A program made the translations under genes and the position numbers. A stretch of DNA of 61,696 nt, taken from contig CACOIV010000006.1 of assembly GCA_902627335.1 (NCBI GenBank), forward strand, positions 1 to 61,696, written 5' to 3'. The stretch comes from an uncultured Prochlorococcus sp. Its GTDB lineage: Bacteria > Cyanobacteriota > Cyanobacteriia > PCC-6307 > Cyanobiaceae. The number at the start of each line of letters is the position of its first letter. Positions within the stretch are counted from its first letter, which is position 1. Under the pieces are notes generated by a model. That model ran no database searches, was not told the DNA's origin, and worked only from the letters and a program-made list of their open reading frames with translations. Below, one piece after another: positions 33,644 through 44,746 of this stretch.

Positions 33644-35131
33644 GTGACAAGTTTACAGGAAAAGCAATCCATCAAAAATAATCAATTCAATAAAGAAGAT
33701 TGGTCAAGTGCTTATCAAAACGTTGAATTAGAATTAGAAAATAAAAATTTAGAAGTTACACAAGGTAATTCTATTCAAGAATTGAATGGAACTCTTTTTA
33801 AAAATGGACCAGGTATTTTAGAAAGAGATGGACAGTGGCTTCATCATCCATTTGATGGTGATGGTATGATCAGTGCCATTAATTTTAAAGATGGCAAAGC
33901 AACTTTCACTAATAAATTTGTCAAAACGAAAGGATATTTAGAAGAAAAAAAGAAAAATAAATTTCTTTACAGAGGAGTATTTGGGACACAAAAGAAAGGA
34001 GGTATTTTAAATAATGTCCTAGACTTAAATTTTAAAAATATTGCTAATACCCACGTTATAAAATTGGGAGATGAATTACTCGCTCTTTGGGAAGCAGCAG
34101 GTCCACATGCTCTTGATCCTAAAAATTTAGAAACAATTGGATTAACAACATTAAAAGGGGTTCTTAAAAAGAACGAGGCTTTTAGTGCTCATCCAAAGAT
34201 AGATTTGAATTCTAAATATTCAAAAGAGGTCCTTGTTACTTTTGGAGTTCAAACTGGTCCTCAAAGCACTATAAGATTAATGGAGTTCTCAAATAAAGGT
34301 GATAAAGCAGGGGAAATTTTATTTGATAGGAAAGATAAATTAAACGGATTTGCTTTTTTACATGATTTTGCAATTACGACAAATTGGGCAATATTTTTAC
34401 AAAATGCTATTGATTTTAATCCTCTTCCATTTGTAATGGGCCAAAAAGGGGCTGCGCAATGCTTAAAATCGAGTCCTAATAAAAAAGCAAAGTTTTTCAT
34501 TGTTCCAAGGGATAGCGGTTTATATAGAGGAAAACCGCCAGTAATAATCGATGCTCCTGAAGGATTTGTATTTCATCATGTCAATGCTTATGAAGATGAA
34601 GAAAATATTGTGTTAGATAGTATTTTTTACGATGATTTTCCATCTGTAGGTCCAGATGAAGACTTTAGAGATATAGATTTCGAAAAATATCCTGCTGGTA
34701 AACTTAAAAGATCAATCATAAATCTAAAGAGTCGCAACTCAGAATTATCAACTATTAGCGAACAAACTTGCGAATTTGCAGTAATTAATCCAAAATTTAC
34801 AGGGATAAAGGCTACTCATAGTTGGATGGCTTGCACAAATGCAAAATCAGGAAATGCACCATTACAAGCTATTAAAAAGATTAATTTAGATACTAAGGAA
34901 GAGATTTTTTGGTCTGCTGCACCTCGAGGATTTGTAAGTGAACCTATTATGGTCCCTAAAACCAATTCCAAAAAGGAAGATGAAGGTTATCTTCTAATTC
35001 TTGTATGGAATGGTGCTCGTAGAGGTAGTGATTTAATTATATTAGACTCTGAAAATCTAGAACATTTATCCACTTATGAACTACCGATAAATATTCCACA
35101 TGGACTACACGGATCATGGTCTAGTAATTAA
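33644..35131 (+). CDS. Carotenoid cleavage oxygenase (apocarotenoid oxygenase-like)
   Basis: 495 residues, starting at GTG. Fe(II) enzyme of the RPE65/carotenoid oxygenase family. Four iron-ligand histidines are visible in SAHPKID, FLHDFAIT, FHHVNAYED and the C-terminal IPHGLHGSW. The entry region LNGTLFKNGPGILERDGQWL and HPFDGDGM are family hallmarks. It probably cleaves apocarotenoids or carotenoids, giving retinal-type or other apocarotenals. It is soluble, with a patch of hydrophobic residues for membrane contact. Substrate is unknown. Confidence 0.92.
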   Translation: MTSLQEKQSIKNNQFNKEDWSSAYQNVELELENKNLEVTQGNSIQELNGTLFKNGPGILERDGQWLHHPFDGDGMISAINFKDGKATFTNKFVKTKGYLEEKKKNKFLYRGVFGTQKKGGILNNVLDLNFKNIANTHVIKLGDELLALWEAAGPHALDPKNLETIGLTTLKGVLKKNEAFSAHPKIDLNSKYSKEVLVTFGVQTGPQSTIRLMEFSNKGDKAGEILFDRKDKLNGFAFLHDFAITTNWAIFLQNAIDFNPLPFVMGQKGAAQCLKSSPNKKAKFFIVPRDSGLYRGKPPVIIDAPEGFVFHHVNAYEDEENIVLDSIFYDDFPSVGPDEDFRDIDFEKYPAGKLKRSIINLKSRNSELSTISEQTCEFAVINPKFTGIKATHSWMACTNAKSGNAPLQAIKKINLDTKEEIFWSAAPRGFVSEPIMVPKTNSKKEDEGYLLILVWNGARRGSDLIILDSENLEHLSTYELPINIPHGLHGSWSSN

Positions 35132-35136
35132 GAAGA

Positions 35137-35715
35137 TTAATTGAAAATAGAATTTAAATGAGGGATTATTTTTTTTAAGGCTTTTCCTCTATGGCTAAGT
35201 TTATCTTTAAGTTCATTATCCATCTCTGCAAAAGTTAAATTAGTAGTTAACTCTTCGAAAATTGGATCATAGCCAAAACCGCCCAACCCCCTACGATTAA
35301 ATAATATATTTCCATAACATTTATCTTCTACATCTATAATTACCTCCCCCTGAGGAGAAGACAAACATATGTTTGCTGCAAAAAAAGCACTTCTATTACT
35401 ATTATCTTTAAGTTCATTTAGGACCCTATCAATTCTTTTTTTGTCGGTGGTTGCAAATCTTGATGAGAAAATACCTGGGCGGCCATTCAACGCATCTATA
35501 CATAAACCAGAGTCATCAGCAATAGCATAATTTTTTGTCTTTTTAGAAATCTCACATGCTTTTTTTTGAGCATTTTCTCTAAAATTATTACCATCCTCAA
35601 TAACATCGATATCATTAGGTTGTAATAATAATTGGCAATTAATCTTTCCTAGCATTTTTTTATATTCATTTATTTTGCCTGGATTTTTACTCGCTAAATA
35701 TAAAATTTTTTTCAT
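35137..35715 (-). CDS. rdgB: dITP/XTP pyrophosphatase RdgB (HAM1 family)
   Basis: Removes non-canonical purine nucleotides (dITP, XTP). 192 residues. Motifs are SKNPGKINEYKKML (substrate), IADDSGLCIDALNGRPGIFSS (catalytic metal site), GLGGFGYDPIFEE and LSHRGKALKKIIPHL. It abuts the phosphohexomutase gene on the same strand with no spacer (stop 35716, start 35715), so they are probably one transcript. Confidence 0.95.
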   Translation of the reverse strand: MKKILYLASKNPGKINEYKKMLGKINCQLLLQPNDIDVIEDGNNFRENAQKKACEISKKTKNYAIADDSGLCIDALNGRPGIFSSRFATTDKKRIDRVLNELKDNSNRSAFFAANICLSSPQGEVIIDVEDKCYGNILFNRRGLGGFGYDPIFEELTTNLTFAEMDNELKDKLSHRGKALKKIIPHLNSIFN

Positions 35716-37170
35716 TTAACTAATTATATTTTTAATAAAAAGTTTACTCCAACTCAATGTATCTTTAAGACTATCCTCTGAAGGGGCTTCACAATATAAT
35801 CTCAATAAAGGTTCAGTCCCAGAGAATCTAAAAAGTACCCAATAATTATTATTTATACGTAACTTTATACCATCTTGATAAGATACGTTTTTTACTTCAT
35901 AATCACAAATATATTTTGGAATATTATCAAAAATATAGTTTTTTAAAGCATTTTTCTTAGAGTGATCTGGAAAATCAATATCAATCCTGTCATAAAAACT
36001 TGGACCATAATTTTTTTGGATTTGATCAAGACTATCGCATAGATATTGTTCTTCTCTTGCAATACAATCTAATAACACTATGGAAGCAAATAATGCATCT
36101 CTTTCTGGTAAGAAATAACCGAAACCTATTCCGCCAGACTCTTCTCCACCTATTAATATTTTTTCCTTAATCATTTTTTCTGCTATATGTTTAAAACCAA
36201 CTGGTAATTCAAAAACATTCCTATTTTGACCCTCTGCAATTTTGGTAATCACATCTGAACCACTTACAGTTTTAATTACCGGATAATTATTTTGAGCTTT
36301 TTTTCCTAGAAAATTTATAAAATATGGAAGCAAAACTTGAGTACTACAATATCGACCTTTTTCATCTATTACAGCGATTCTATCTCCATCCCCATCAAAT
36401 ACTATTCCTAATGTTTTAAATCCCTCTCCTTTCTGTTTGAGTAAGGTGTTTTTTAATTCATCAAGATAATTTATTAATGGCTCAGGTGGATTACCACTAA
36501 AATAAGGATCTTTTTCTTCTCTAATCCCTTTAATAACACTCTGAGTATTACCATGAAAAAGTTTATTAATACTTGCAGCTGAAGAACCATGCATCGCATC
36601 AATAAAAACTTTTATATTCATTTTTCTCAATCTATCTAAGATAAATTGCATATCAAAATATGAATTAATTTTTTCAATATGAAATTGTTTAATATCCTCA
36701 ATTTGATAATTTGACTTAATGGGTTCTGTTATATTGCCTAACTTGATTCTTCTCTCAACTTCCTTAGTAAATAATTCATTCACAGAAGAGCCCTGAAAAT
36801 TTTTTATTTTTAAACCAAGCCAATTATATGGATTATGACTAGCTGTAATAACTAATGCACCCAGTATATTTAATTCTCTTACGTACAAACTACAAGAGGG
36901 TGTAGTTACAAAACTACTGGATAAAATAACTTCTAATCCACAAGCATTAACGAAAGGTATTATGGATTTCGCGAAATGTTCGGCCATAAATCTTCGGTCG
37001 TATCCTATTAAAATTTTTTTGCTTTTTACCCTATCTGAATATTGAAACTTTAATTCTTGACAAGAAGCCACAACAACTCTACTTAAATTTGCCATATTAA
37101 AATCGAAACCAATTATCCCTCGCCACCCATCTGTTCCAAATTTAATAGATGAGTAAACTGTCTGCCCCAA
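35716..37170 (-). CDS. Phosphoglucomutase/phosphomannomutase family protein
   Basis: 484 residues, alpha-D-phosphohexomutase superfamily. It shows FGTDGWRGIIGFDF, active-site serine in TASHNPYNWLGLKIK, metal-binding FDGDGDRIAVID, sugar-binding GGEESGGIGFG and phosphate-binding RFSGTEPLLRLYCEA. Four-domain architecture is complete. Glucose- versus mannose-phosphate preference is not clear, but the form is common in cyanobacteria, where it links glycogen and nucleotide-sugar synthesis. It diverges from the RecB-like nuclease gene, 78 bases apart. Confidence 0.92.
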   Translation of the reverse strand: MGQTVYSSIKFGTDGWRGIIGFDFNMANLSRVVVASCQELKFQYSDRVKSKKILIGYDRRFMAEHFAKSIIPFVNACGLEVILSSSFVTTPSCSLYVRELNILGALVITASHNPYNWLGLKIKNFQGSSVNELFTKEVERRIKLGNITEPIKSNYQIEDIKQFHIEKINSYFDMQFILDRLRKMNIKVFIDAMHGSSAASINKLFHGNTQSVIKGIREEKDPYFSGNPPEPLINYLDELKNTLLKQKGEGFKTLGIVFDGDGDRIAVIDEKGRYCSTQVLLPYFINFLGKKAQNNYPVIKTVSGSDVITKIAEGQNRNVFELPVGFKHIAEKMIKEKILIGGEESGGIGFGYFLPERDALFASIVLLDCIAREEQYLCDSLDQIQKNYGPSFYDRIDIDFPDHSKKNALKNYIFDNIPKYICDYEVKNVSYQDGIKLRINNNYWVLFRFSGTEPLLRLYCEAPSEDSLKDTLSWSKLFIKNIIS

Positions 37171-37248
37171 CTTATTAAGCTCCCGTGTTAGATTTAAATT
37201 TCCATAATAAATTATGTAATATTAATTTAACAACGCAAAATTATTTTT

Positions 37249-38664
37249 TTGAATAATTTCTTACTAAAAAGTTATTTAAAATGCAAGAGGAAGGCTTGGC
37301 TGGATTTTAAAGGAGATAAAAAACTTAAAAACTGGTCTGCGCAAAATTCAATTCAAAACTTTGTAGAGTTTAAAACTTTTGAAGAATACACAGAAAATAG
37401 TTTATTTAGTGGATTAAAAGGTTGTAAGGATGGGTATAAAGGAGTTCTCGGAATCAAAATTCACTCCAATTTAAAACAAGACTTAGAAAGTGTAATCATT
37501 CCTTCAATACTAATAAAAGAAAAAGGGGAAAGTATTTGGGGTAAGTATAAATATATTCCCGCTGTATCAAAATTAGGTAATCGTACCGCCAAAGAACATT
37601 TATTTGATCTAGCTCTATCATCGATAGCCTTAGAAAAATTCCAAAATTCAAGCGTATGCCATGGACTAGTTTTAAAAAGATACAAAAATCATATAAAAGC
37701 AGAAAAAATTTTTTTAAAAGACAAATTAAAGGATAAAGCTATCAATATATTTTTTGAACTAAAAAATTCTTTGAATCAAAATATTCCTGAAATCACAGAT
37801 AATAGAAAAAAGTGTTCAATTTGTTCTTGGCAAAAATATTGCGATAATGAAGCTAAATCTAAAGGATATTTAACTGATATTGATGGTATTGGTTTAAATA
37901 CTTCTATATTTCTAAAGAAACTAGGTATAAAAAATTTTAATCAATTAGCAAGTTTTAATAAAAAGGTATTAGATCAAAAATTATTGAACAACCAAGAAAA
38001 TAATATTCCAAAATATTTGAAATTCATAGATCAATCTAATTCATATATTTCAGGTAGGGCTATTAGTTTGCCAAATAGAGATCAACATTTAAAAATCTTT
38101 TTTGAAAACCATCCTGGCTTTCTAATCTTTGATATTGAGTCAAATCCGGATGAGAATCATGATTTTTTATATGGTCTTTTATCAATAAGAAATATTTGGC
38201 AAAATTCAACAAATGATATTTATGAACCAATACTAGATTTAAACAATGAAAAGAAAAAAATATCTGAATCTGAAATTTTAAAAAAATTAAAATTGAAAAA
38301 TGATTGGCCAATAATTCACTATGGTGACACAGAAAAAATTGCCATTATCAAACTTGCAAGAAAAGCAAACTATATTGAATCAGAAATTGAAATACTAAAA
38401 TCAAGATTCATAGATTTACATTTAATTGTTAGAAAATCCTGGATACTTCCATTAAAAAACTATAGTTTAAAAACAGTTGCAAATTGGGTTGGCTTTAATT
38501 GGGAACAGAAAAATGTAAGTGGATCTAAAGCTTTATTCTGGTGGCTTCAATATCAAAATAATCAAACTAATATATTTCTTGAAAAAATAATAAAATATAA
38601 TAAAGACGATTGCCTAGCAACTTTGCATATTGCAAGGTGGTTATTAAATAACTCTGGTGATTAA
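37249..38664 (+). CDS. TM0106-family RecB-like nuclease with RNase H-like C-terminus
   Basis: 471 residues, starting at TTG. The N-terminus NNFLLKSYLKCKRKAWLDFK is the RecB/Cas4-like nuclease opening. A four-cysteine-type cluster region follows at about 185-200 (KKCSICSWQKYCDNEA). A helix-hairpin-helix-like stretch (DIDGIGLNTSIFLKKLGIKN) precedes a C-terminal RNase H-fold domain beginning GFLIFDIESNPDENHDFLYG and ending YNKDDCLATLHIARWLL. Likely a 5'-3' DNA or RNA exonuclease of unknown pathway. No CRISPR array or cas gene accompanies it. Convergent with ygfZ. Confidence 0.85.
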   Translation: MNNFLLKSYLKCKRKAWLDFKGDKKLKNWSAQNSIQNFVEFKTFEEYTENSLFSGLKGCKDGYKGVLGIKIHSNLKQDLESVIIPSILIKEKGESIWGKYKYIPAVSKLGNRTAKEHLFDLALSSIALEKFQNSSVCHGLVLKRYKNHIKAEKIFLKDKLKDKAINIFFELKNSLNQNIPEITDNRKKCSICSWQKYCDNEAKSKGYLTDIDGIGLNTSIFLKKLGIKNFNQLASFNKKVLDQKLLNNQENNIPKYLKFIDQSNSYISGRAISLPNRDQHLKIFFENHPGFLIFDIESNPDENHDFLYGLLSIRNIWQNSTNDIYEPILDLNNEKKKISESEILKKLKLKNDWPIIHYGDTEKIAIIKLARKANYIESEIEILKSRFIDLHLIVRKSWILPLKNYSLKTVANWVGFNWEQKNVSGSKALFWWLQYQNNQTNIFLEKIIKYNKDDCLATLHIARWLLNNSGD

Positions 38665-38665
38665 T

Positions 38666-39511
38666 TTATAAAAAGATAGTTCCTATAGATTTTTTCATAT
38701 TAATATCTCCAAAATCTTCTAAATAAAAAGACTCATGCTCTGCTAAATATTTATTTTTAATTATTGCTAAACCTATCACTTTTAAATTCTCATAAAAAAT
38801 ATATGATGTGATATATCCAACAACTGTATCTTTTATTTCGTTTAGGTAAATTTTCTTGTTTTTGCATATGTTATTACCTTCAGGAAAAGATCCACTCCAT
38901 ACCCTAATTTCTTGTTTGAGTGATGATAGTTTTCTTAATCTAGCCATAGTTTCTTGTCCCAAATAACATCCTTTATTAAAATCCACAAGATCTAACAAAC
39001 CAAGTTCAAGAGGGTTATGGGTCCCTTCTATTTCATAATTTAATTTAGGAAGCGCTTGCAAAATTTTCCATTCTGCAAGGCGTACTTGATCAAAAACCTC
39101 GAAATTATTCTTTTTCAAATACTCTTCAATATTAGTTTCTTTTATTAATTTAGGACATCCTTCGCGCCAAGGAATAGACTCGTCGACCTCTTGAATTCTA
39201 AAGTGTTTAAATATATTACTTAATAAAATATCATCAGAAGGAAATATCATATCTTCAAAAAACTTTTTAATTTCATAAAGATCGCCTTCTAAAGCAATAA
39301 TAATTTTGTGATTTTCATAGAAATATATTTCCAATATTGCTCTTAAAGCACCCTTAGGTGTCAACCAACAGGTTTGAACAACTTCATTTTGTAAATTCAT
39401 ATTTGAAGTTGTTAAGCCATTTAAAAATCGATTGGAGTCTTTTCCTTTAATCGAGAGAGCATCAAACTCTTCTAACCAATAATTCCCCTTATTCATTATT
39501 GATTTCATCAA
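38666..39511 (-). CDS. ygfZ: YgfZ/GcvT-domain folate-binding protein
   Basis: 281 residues. The YgfZ signature is clear as [18 protein letters not shown] (K-G-C-Y-x-G-Q-E). YgfZ/IBA57 proteins bind tetrahydrofolate and help assemble 4Fe-4S clusters on certain proteins such as radical-SAM enzymes. Other GcvT-fold marks are [12 protein letters not shown] and [14 protein letters not shown] start at the second Met is also possible. It overlaps the stop region of pyrE by 4 bases and shares the minus strand with it. Confidence 0.88.
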   Translation of the reverse strand: MMKSIMNKGNYWLEEFDALSIKGKDSNRFLNGLTTSNMNLQNEVVQTCWLTPKGALRAILEIYFYENHKIIIALEGDLYEIKKFFEDMIFPSDDILLSNIFKHFRIQEVDESIPWREGCPKLIKETNIEEYLKKNNFEVFDQVRLAEWKILQALPKLNYEIEGTHNPLELGLLDLVDFNKGCYLGQETMARLRKLSSLKQEIRVWSGSFPEGNNICKNKKIYLNEIKDTVVGYITSYIFYENLKVIGLAIIKNKYLAEHESFYLEDFGDINMKKSIGTIFL

Positions 39512-40071
39512 TTTATAAAATCACGTATTTTAAATAAACTTTTTAACCTTATATTGTTTTTTAAAAGATTCTCTTCTCCCCCCTCCTCTCTATCAACTAT
39601 TGAAATAACCTCGTTAACAATAAAATTATTATCTCTTAACTTTTGTATTGCTTTCAAACAAGATCCTGCAGTAGTAACAACATCCTCTAAAACGGTAACA
39701 ATATTATCAGGTCCTAAATCAGGACCCTCCACCCCTGCTTTTGTACCATATTTTTTAACTTCTTTTCTGATAATCAAACCATCAAGTAATAAACTACGAT
39801 TTGCAGCTAATACTATTACACCACTAACTAATGGATCTGCCCCTAAAGTTAATCCCGCAACTACTTTAGATTGTGGATCAATTAAGTCTAGAAATAAATT
39901 ACTTATCAAATTTAATCCATATCCATTAAGAGAAACAGGTTTGCAATTGATATAGTGAGGACTTTTTTTACCTGAAGATAATGTAAAATCACCGTTTCTA
40001 TAAGATCTCTCTTGCAAAAGTTGACAAAGCTTAGCCCTTTTATCTTTGAAATCTTTAGATAAATTATTCAT
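39508..40071 (-). CDS. pyrE: Orotate phosphoribosyltransferase PyrE
   Basis: Pyrimidine biosynthesis: orotate plus PRPP to OMP. I choose Met at 40071 ([19 protein letters not shown]), giving about 187 residues. An upstream Met at 40122 would add a hydrophobic 17-residue piece ([17 protein letters not shown]) that does not belong to the family. Motifs: [20 protein letters not shown], the PRPP loop [17 protein letters not shown] and [17 protein letters not shown]. It overlaps ygfZ by 4 bases at its 3' end. Confidence 0.9.
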   Translation of the reverse strand: MNNLSKDFKDKRAKLCQLLQERSYRNGDFTLSSGKKSPHYINCKPVSLNGYGLNLISNLFLDLIDPQSKVVAGLTLGADPLVSGVIVLAANRSLLLDGLIIRKEVKKYGTKAGVEGPDLGPDNIVTVLEDVVTTAGSCLKAIQKLRDNNFIVNEVISIVDREEGGEENLLKNNIRLKSLFKIRDFIN

Positions 40072-40161
40072 AAAAAAAGCATTTATATATTTAAAGATTA
40101 GAAGAAAAAAAAGAAATCTCACAAAACCTTTCTAAGTTGGTGCTTTTTGAAATATTATTTT

Positions 40162-40202
40162 TGTGTACTATGTATATAAACATTGTTTTATTAATGTACA
40201 CA
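40162..40202. promoter_or_regulatory. inverted repeat in the tRNA-Met promoter region
   Basis: TGTGTAC at 40162-40168 and GTACACA at 40196-40202 are exact inverted copies spaced 27 bases, ending 4 bases before the tRNA. The spacer contains TGTATATAAA, a plausible -10 region. It may be an operator, a hairpin in the 5' leader, or chance. Confidence 0.3.
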
Positions 40203-40206
40203 TTTT

Positions 40207-40279
40207 GGGGGTGTAGCAATCTGGTGAATGCAGCGAACTCATAATTCGCCTTAGGCGAGTTCGATCCTCGCCACCCCCA
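40207..40279 (+). tRNA. tRNA-Met (CAT), elongator form
   Basis: The 73-base cloverleaf has acceptor GGGGGTG with CACCCCC and discriminator A. The anticodon arm is GCGAA-CTCATAA-TTCGC (anticodon CAT) and the T arm is GCGAG-TTCGATC-CTCGC. The first base pair is G-C and the anticodon stem lacks three consecutive G-C pairs, so this is not the initiator. A lysidine-modified tRNA-Ile (CAT) cannot be fully excluded, though the elongator-Met call is preferred. CCA is not encoded. The 3' end is not duplicated elsewhere in the window. Confidence 0.88.
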
Positions 40280-40297
40280 TCACCAATTTGAAAATGC

Positions 40298-41566
40298 ATG
40301 AAAATAATTTTTTTATTTCTTTTTCTAATATTTCCTGCCTTCTTTGCGGCCAGTGAACTTTCAGTTTTACTTCTAAGACCAAGTAAAGTTCTAAGATTAA
40401 TTGAAGAAAAAAGAAAAGGGGCATACTCAATATTAAAAATTCAAAAAAGATTTAGATCCTCTCTCATCGCATCTCAATTTGGAGTGACTATTTCATTAAT
40501 AGCAATAGGATGGATAGGTAAAAGTATAGCTAGCAGTGTATGGACAATAAATTCCTTAAAAAGTAGATTTTTTGATCTTTTCCTTTTTTTTATAATTGTT
40601 TTAATCAGCACACTTGTCTCAGGCCTAATTCCAAAAGCACTTGTAATTAATAATCCTGAGACTGCAGCTTTAAGATTAACAACAATTTTTGAAGCTGTGA
40701 GAAAGGGCATGCAACCAGTAGTTTCTATTCTCGAATTATTTGCAAGCGCATGTTTAAGATTATTTAATTTAAATAATAAATGGGACTCATTAAATTCAGG
40801 GTTATCGGCAGGCGAACTTGAAACATTAATAGAAACAAACAATGTTACAGGACTAAAACCAGATGAAAAAAATATAATTGAGGGGGTTTTTGCACTAAAA
40901 GACACCTCAGTAAAAGAGGCAATGATTCCTAGATCAGAGATGGTAACTTTGCCTAAAGATATAACTTTTTCAAAACTTATGGAACAGGTTGATAAAACGA
41001 GGCATGCAAGATTTTTTGTAATTGATGAATCTCTTGATGATGTTTTAGGTGTTTTAGATCTTCGATATCTTGCAAAGCCTATATCTAAAGGCGAAATGGA
41101 TGCAGATACTTCCTTAGAACCCTTTCTTCTTCCGGTGACAAAAGTAATTGAGACATGTTCCTTAGCAGAAATATTACCATTAGTTAGAGATTACAATCCA
41201 TTTCTCCTTGTTGTAGATGAATATGGAGGTACTGAAGGTTTAATTACAGCTGCTGACTTAACTGGAGAAATAGTGGGAGATGAGATGCAAAATAATAAAC
41301 TATATTCCGATATGAAACAATTGGACAATTCTTCAAAGAAATGGTCTCTAGCAGGCAAAGCTGAAATCATTGAGATAAACAAGAGGTTGGATTGTCTAAT
41401 TCCAGAAGGTACTGACTATCATACACTTGCGGGTTTTTTATTGGAAAAATTTCAATTAGTTCCTAGCATAGGCGACACTCTAGAATATAAAAATATTAAA
41501 TTTGAAATAATATCTATGTCTGGTCCTAAAATAGATCGTGTAAAAATAATTCTTCCATTAACCTGA
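40298..41566 (+). CDS. CNNM/DUF21 and CBS-domain membrane protein (HlyC/CorC family)
   Basis: 422 residues. The N-terminal DUF21 region (about 1-180) has several membrane helices (IIFLFLFLIFPAFFAASELS at the start). A CBS pair at about 200-330 includes MIPRSEMVTLPKDITF and VVDEYGGTEGLITAADL. A C-terminal CorC/HlyC domain (about 345-420) has the GTDYHTLAGFLLEKF and GDTLEYKNIKFEI strands. Relatives are implicated in magnesium or metal efflux. Older names such as hemolysin are misleading. It begins 18 bases after tRNA-Met. Confidence 0.88.
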   Translation: MKIIFLFLFLIFPAFFAASELSVLLLRPSKVLRLIEEKRKGAYSILKIQKRFRSSLIASQFGVTISLIAIGWIGKSIASSVWTINSLKSRFFDLFLFFIIVLISTLVSGLIPKALVINNPETAALRLTTIFEAVRKGMQPVVSILELFASACLRLFNLNNKWDSLNSGLSAGELETLIETNNVTGLKPDEKNIIEGVFALKDTSVKEAMIPRSEMVTLPKDITFSKLMEQVDKTRHARFFVIDESLDDVLGVLDLRYLAKPISKGEMDADTSLEPFLLPVTKVIETCSLAEILPLVRDYNPFLLVVDEYGGTEGLITAADLTGEIVGDEMQNNKLYSDMKQLDNSSKKWSLAGKAEIIEINKRLDCLIPEGTDYHTLAGFLLEKFQLVPSIGDTLEYKNIKFEIISMSGPKIDRVKIILPLT

Positions 41567-41615
41567 TTTGACCATCTTATAGACGATAATATTAAATATC
41601 TATGGGAAATAAGAA

Positions 41616-42620
41616 ATGAAAAAAGACTCATACCCAGTAAAGGTCGGAGTCATTGGCATAGGTAATATGGGGTGGCATCATGCAAGGGTACTTAGCCTAC
41701 TAAAGGATGCAGAATTAGTAGGGGTTGCAGATCTTAATGAAGAAAGAGGTAAATTAGCTATTGATCAATTCCAATGCGATTGGTACGGAAATTATCATGA
41801 TTTAATAGCGAAAGTAGATGCAATATGTATTGCAGTTCCAACTCTTTTGCATCATAAAGTTGGATTAGATTGCCTTAATGCTGGTGTACATGTACTCATT
41901 GAGAAACCAATAGCAGCAACAGAAGCAGAGGCAGCTTCTCTAATAAAAGCATCTAAAACTAAAAACTGCTTATTACAAGTTGGTCATATAGAACGTTTTA
42001 ATCCAGCCTTTCGAGAATTATCCAAAATTATTAATAATGAGAAAATAGTTGTTTTAGAAGCTAGAAGACATAGTCCCAATGCAGATAGAGCCAATGATGT
42101 TTCTGTAGTAATGGATCTAATGATTCATGACATAGATCTTATTCTTGAATTAGTAAACTCAGAAATTAAAAATTTATCAGCTGTAGGAGGTCGTAATAAA
42201 GATGGTTTAATTGACTATGTAAATGCAACCTTAGTATTTAACAATAATGTTATAGCTAGCCTTACTGCAAGCAAAATGAGTCATAAAAAAATACGTAGTT
42301 TAAGCGTTCATTGCCAGAATTCCTTAGTGGAAACAGATTTTCTCAATCATACGCTTCATATTCATAGAAAATCAAATGAATCTTATACCGCAGATCACGG
42401 TGAGTTAGTTTATCGCAATGATGGATTCGTAGAGGAGGTTAGTACTACATCAATTGAACCTCTTTATGCAGAACTTGAACACTTTTTAAAATGTGTTCAA
42501 GGTAAAGAGTTACCAGAAGTGGATGGAGAACAAGCCTCAAGAGCACTTAGTATTGCTGATTTTATTGAATGTGCAGTAGAAAAGCCTAGTAAGGAAATAA
42601 TCTTAGAAACACTTATTTAA
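41616..42620 (+). CDS. Gfo/Idh/MocA-family NAD(P)-dependent oxidoreductase
   Basis: 334 residues. The N-terminal Rossmann motif is [38 protein letters not shown] and [16 protein letters not shown] follow (EKP motif). Then come [14 protein letters not shown] and the substrate-domain strands ([16 protein letters not shown]). It is a dehydrogenase of a sugar, cyclitol or nucleotide sugar of unknown identity. Gene order does not reveal a pathway. The final 8 bases overlap the stop region of the convergent psbK. Confidence 0.88.
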   Translation: MKKDSYPVKVGVIGIGNMGWHHARVLSLLKDAELVGVADLNEERGKLAIDQFQCDWYGNYHDLIAKVDAICIAVPTLLHHKVGLDCLNAGVHVLIEKPIAATEAEAASLIKASKTKNCLLQVGHIERFNPAFRELSKIINNEKIVVLEARRHSPNADRANDVSVVMDLMIHDIDLILELVNSEIKNLSAVGGRNKDGLIDYVNATLVFNNNVIASLTASKMSHKKIRSLSVHCQNSLVETDFLNHTLHIHRKSNESYTADHGELVYRNDGFVEEVSTTSIEPLYAELEHFLKCVQGKELPEVDGEQASRALSIADFIECAVEKPSKEIILETLI

Positions 42621-42753
42621 ATCCAACGGCTGCTTGCCACACAAAAACTAATAAAAAGAAAAATAGAGGGATTAATGGTAGAACATCAACAGTTGGAGCA
42701 AAAGCTTTGTATGCCTCTGGGAGTTCAGCGAATGTATTTAAAAAAAACAACAC
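42613..42753 (-). CDS. psbK: Photosystem II protein PsbK
   Basis: A 46-residue photosystem II subunit, missed easily because of its size and GTG start. The frame reads [20 protein letters not shown] followed by [15 protein letters not shown] and [11 protein letters not shown]. This fits PsbK, whose mature form starts at K-L-P-E-A-Y or similar (here ELPEAY) after a short leader, and keeps the VDVLP and FVWQAAVGF signatures. The start codon is GTG at 42751-42753, since a stop lies two codons upstream in frame. It lies downstream of tgt on the same strand, with 33 bases between. Confidence 0.92.
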   Translation of the reverse strand: MLFFLNTFAELPEAYKAFAPTVDVLPLIPLFFFLLVFVWQAAVGFK

Positions 42754-42786
42754 CTTCTAAATAAAAAATATAATTACTATAAGACG

Positions 42787-44723
<1,937 letters not shown>

Positions 44724-44746
<23 letters not shown>

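Noticed and set aside
37249..38664. CRISPR-Cas system suggested by the Cas4-like nuclease
   Set aside because: No repeat-spacer array and no other cas gene occurs in the window. The domain layout fits the stand-alone TM0106 family.
40071..40122. N-terminal membrane anchor on PyrE
   Set aside because: The hydrophobic 17 residues come from an upstream in-frame ATG. The conserved protein starts at the next Met, and PyrE enzymes are cytoplasmic.
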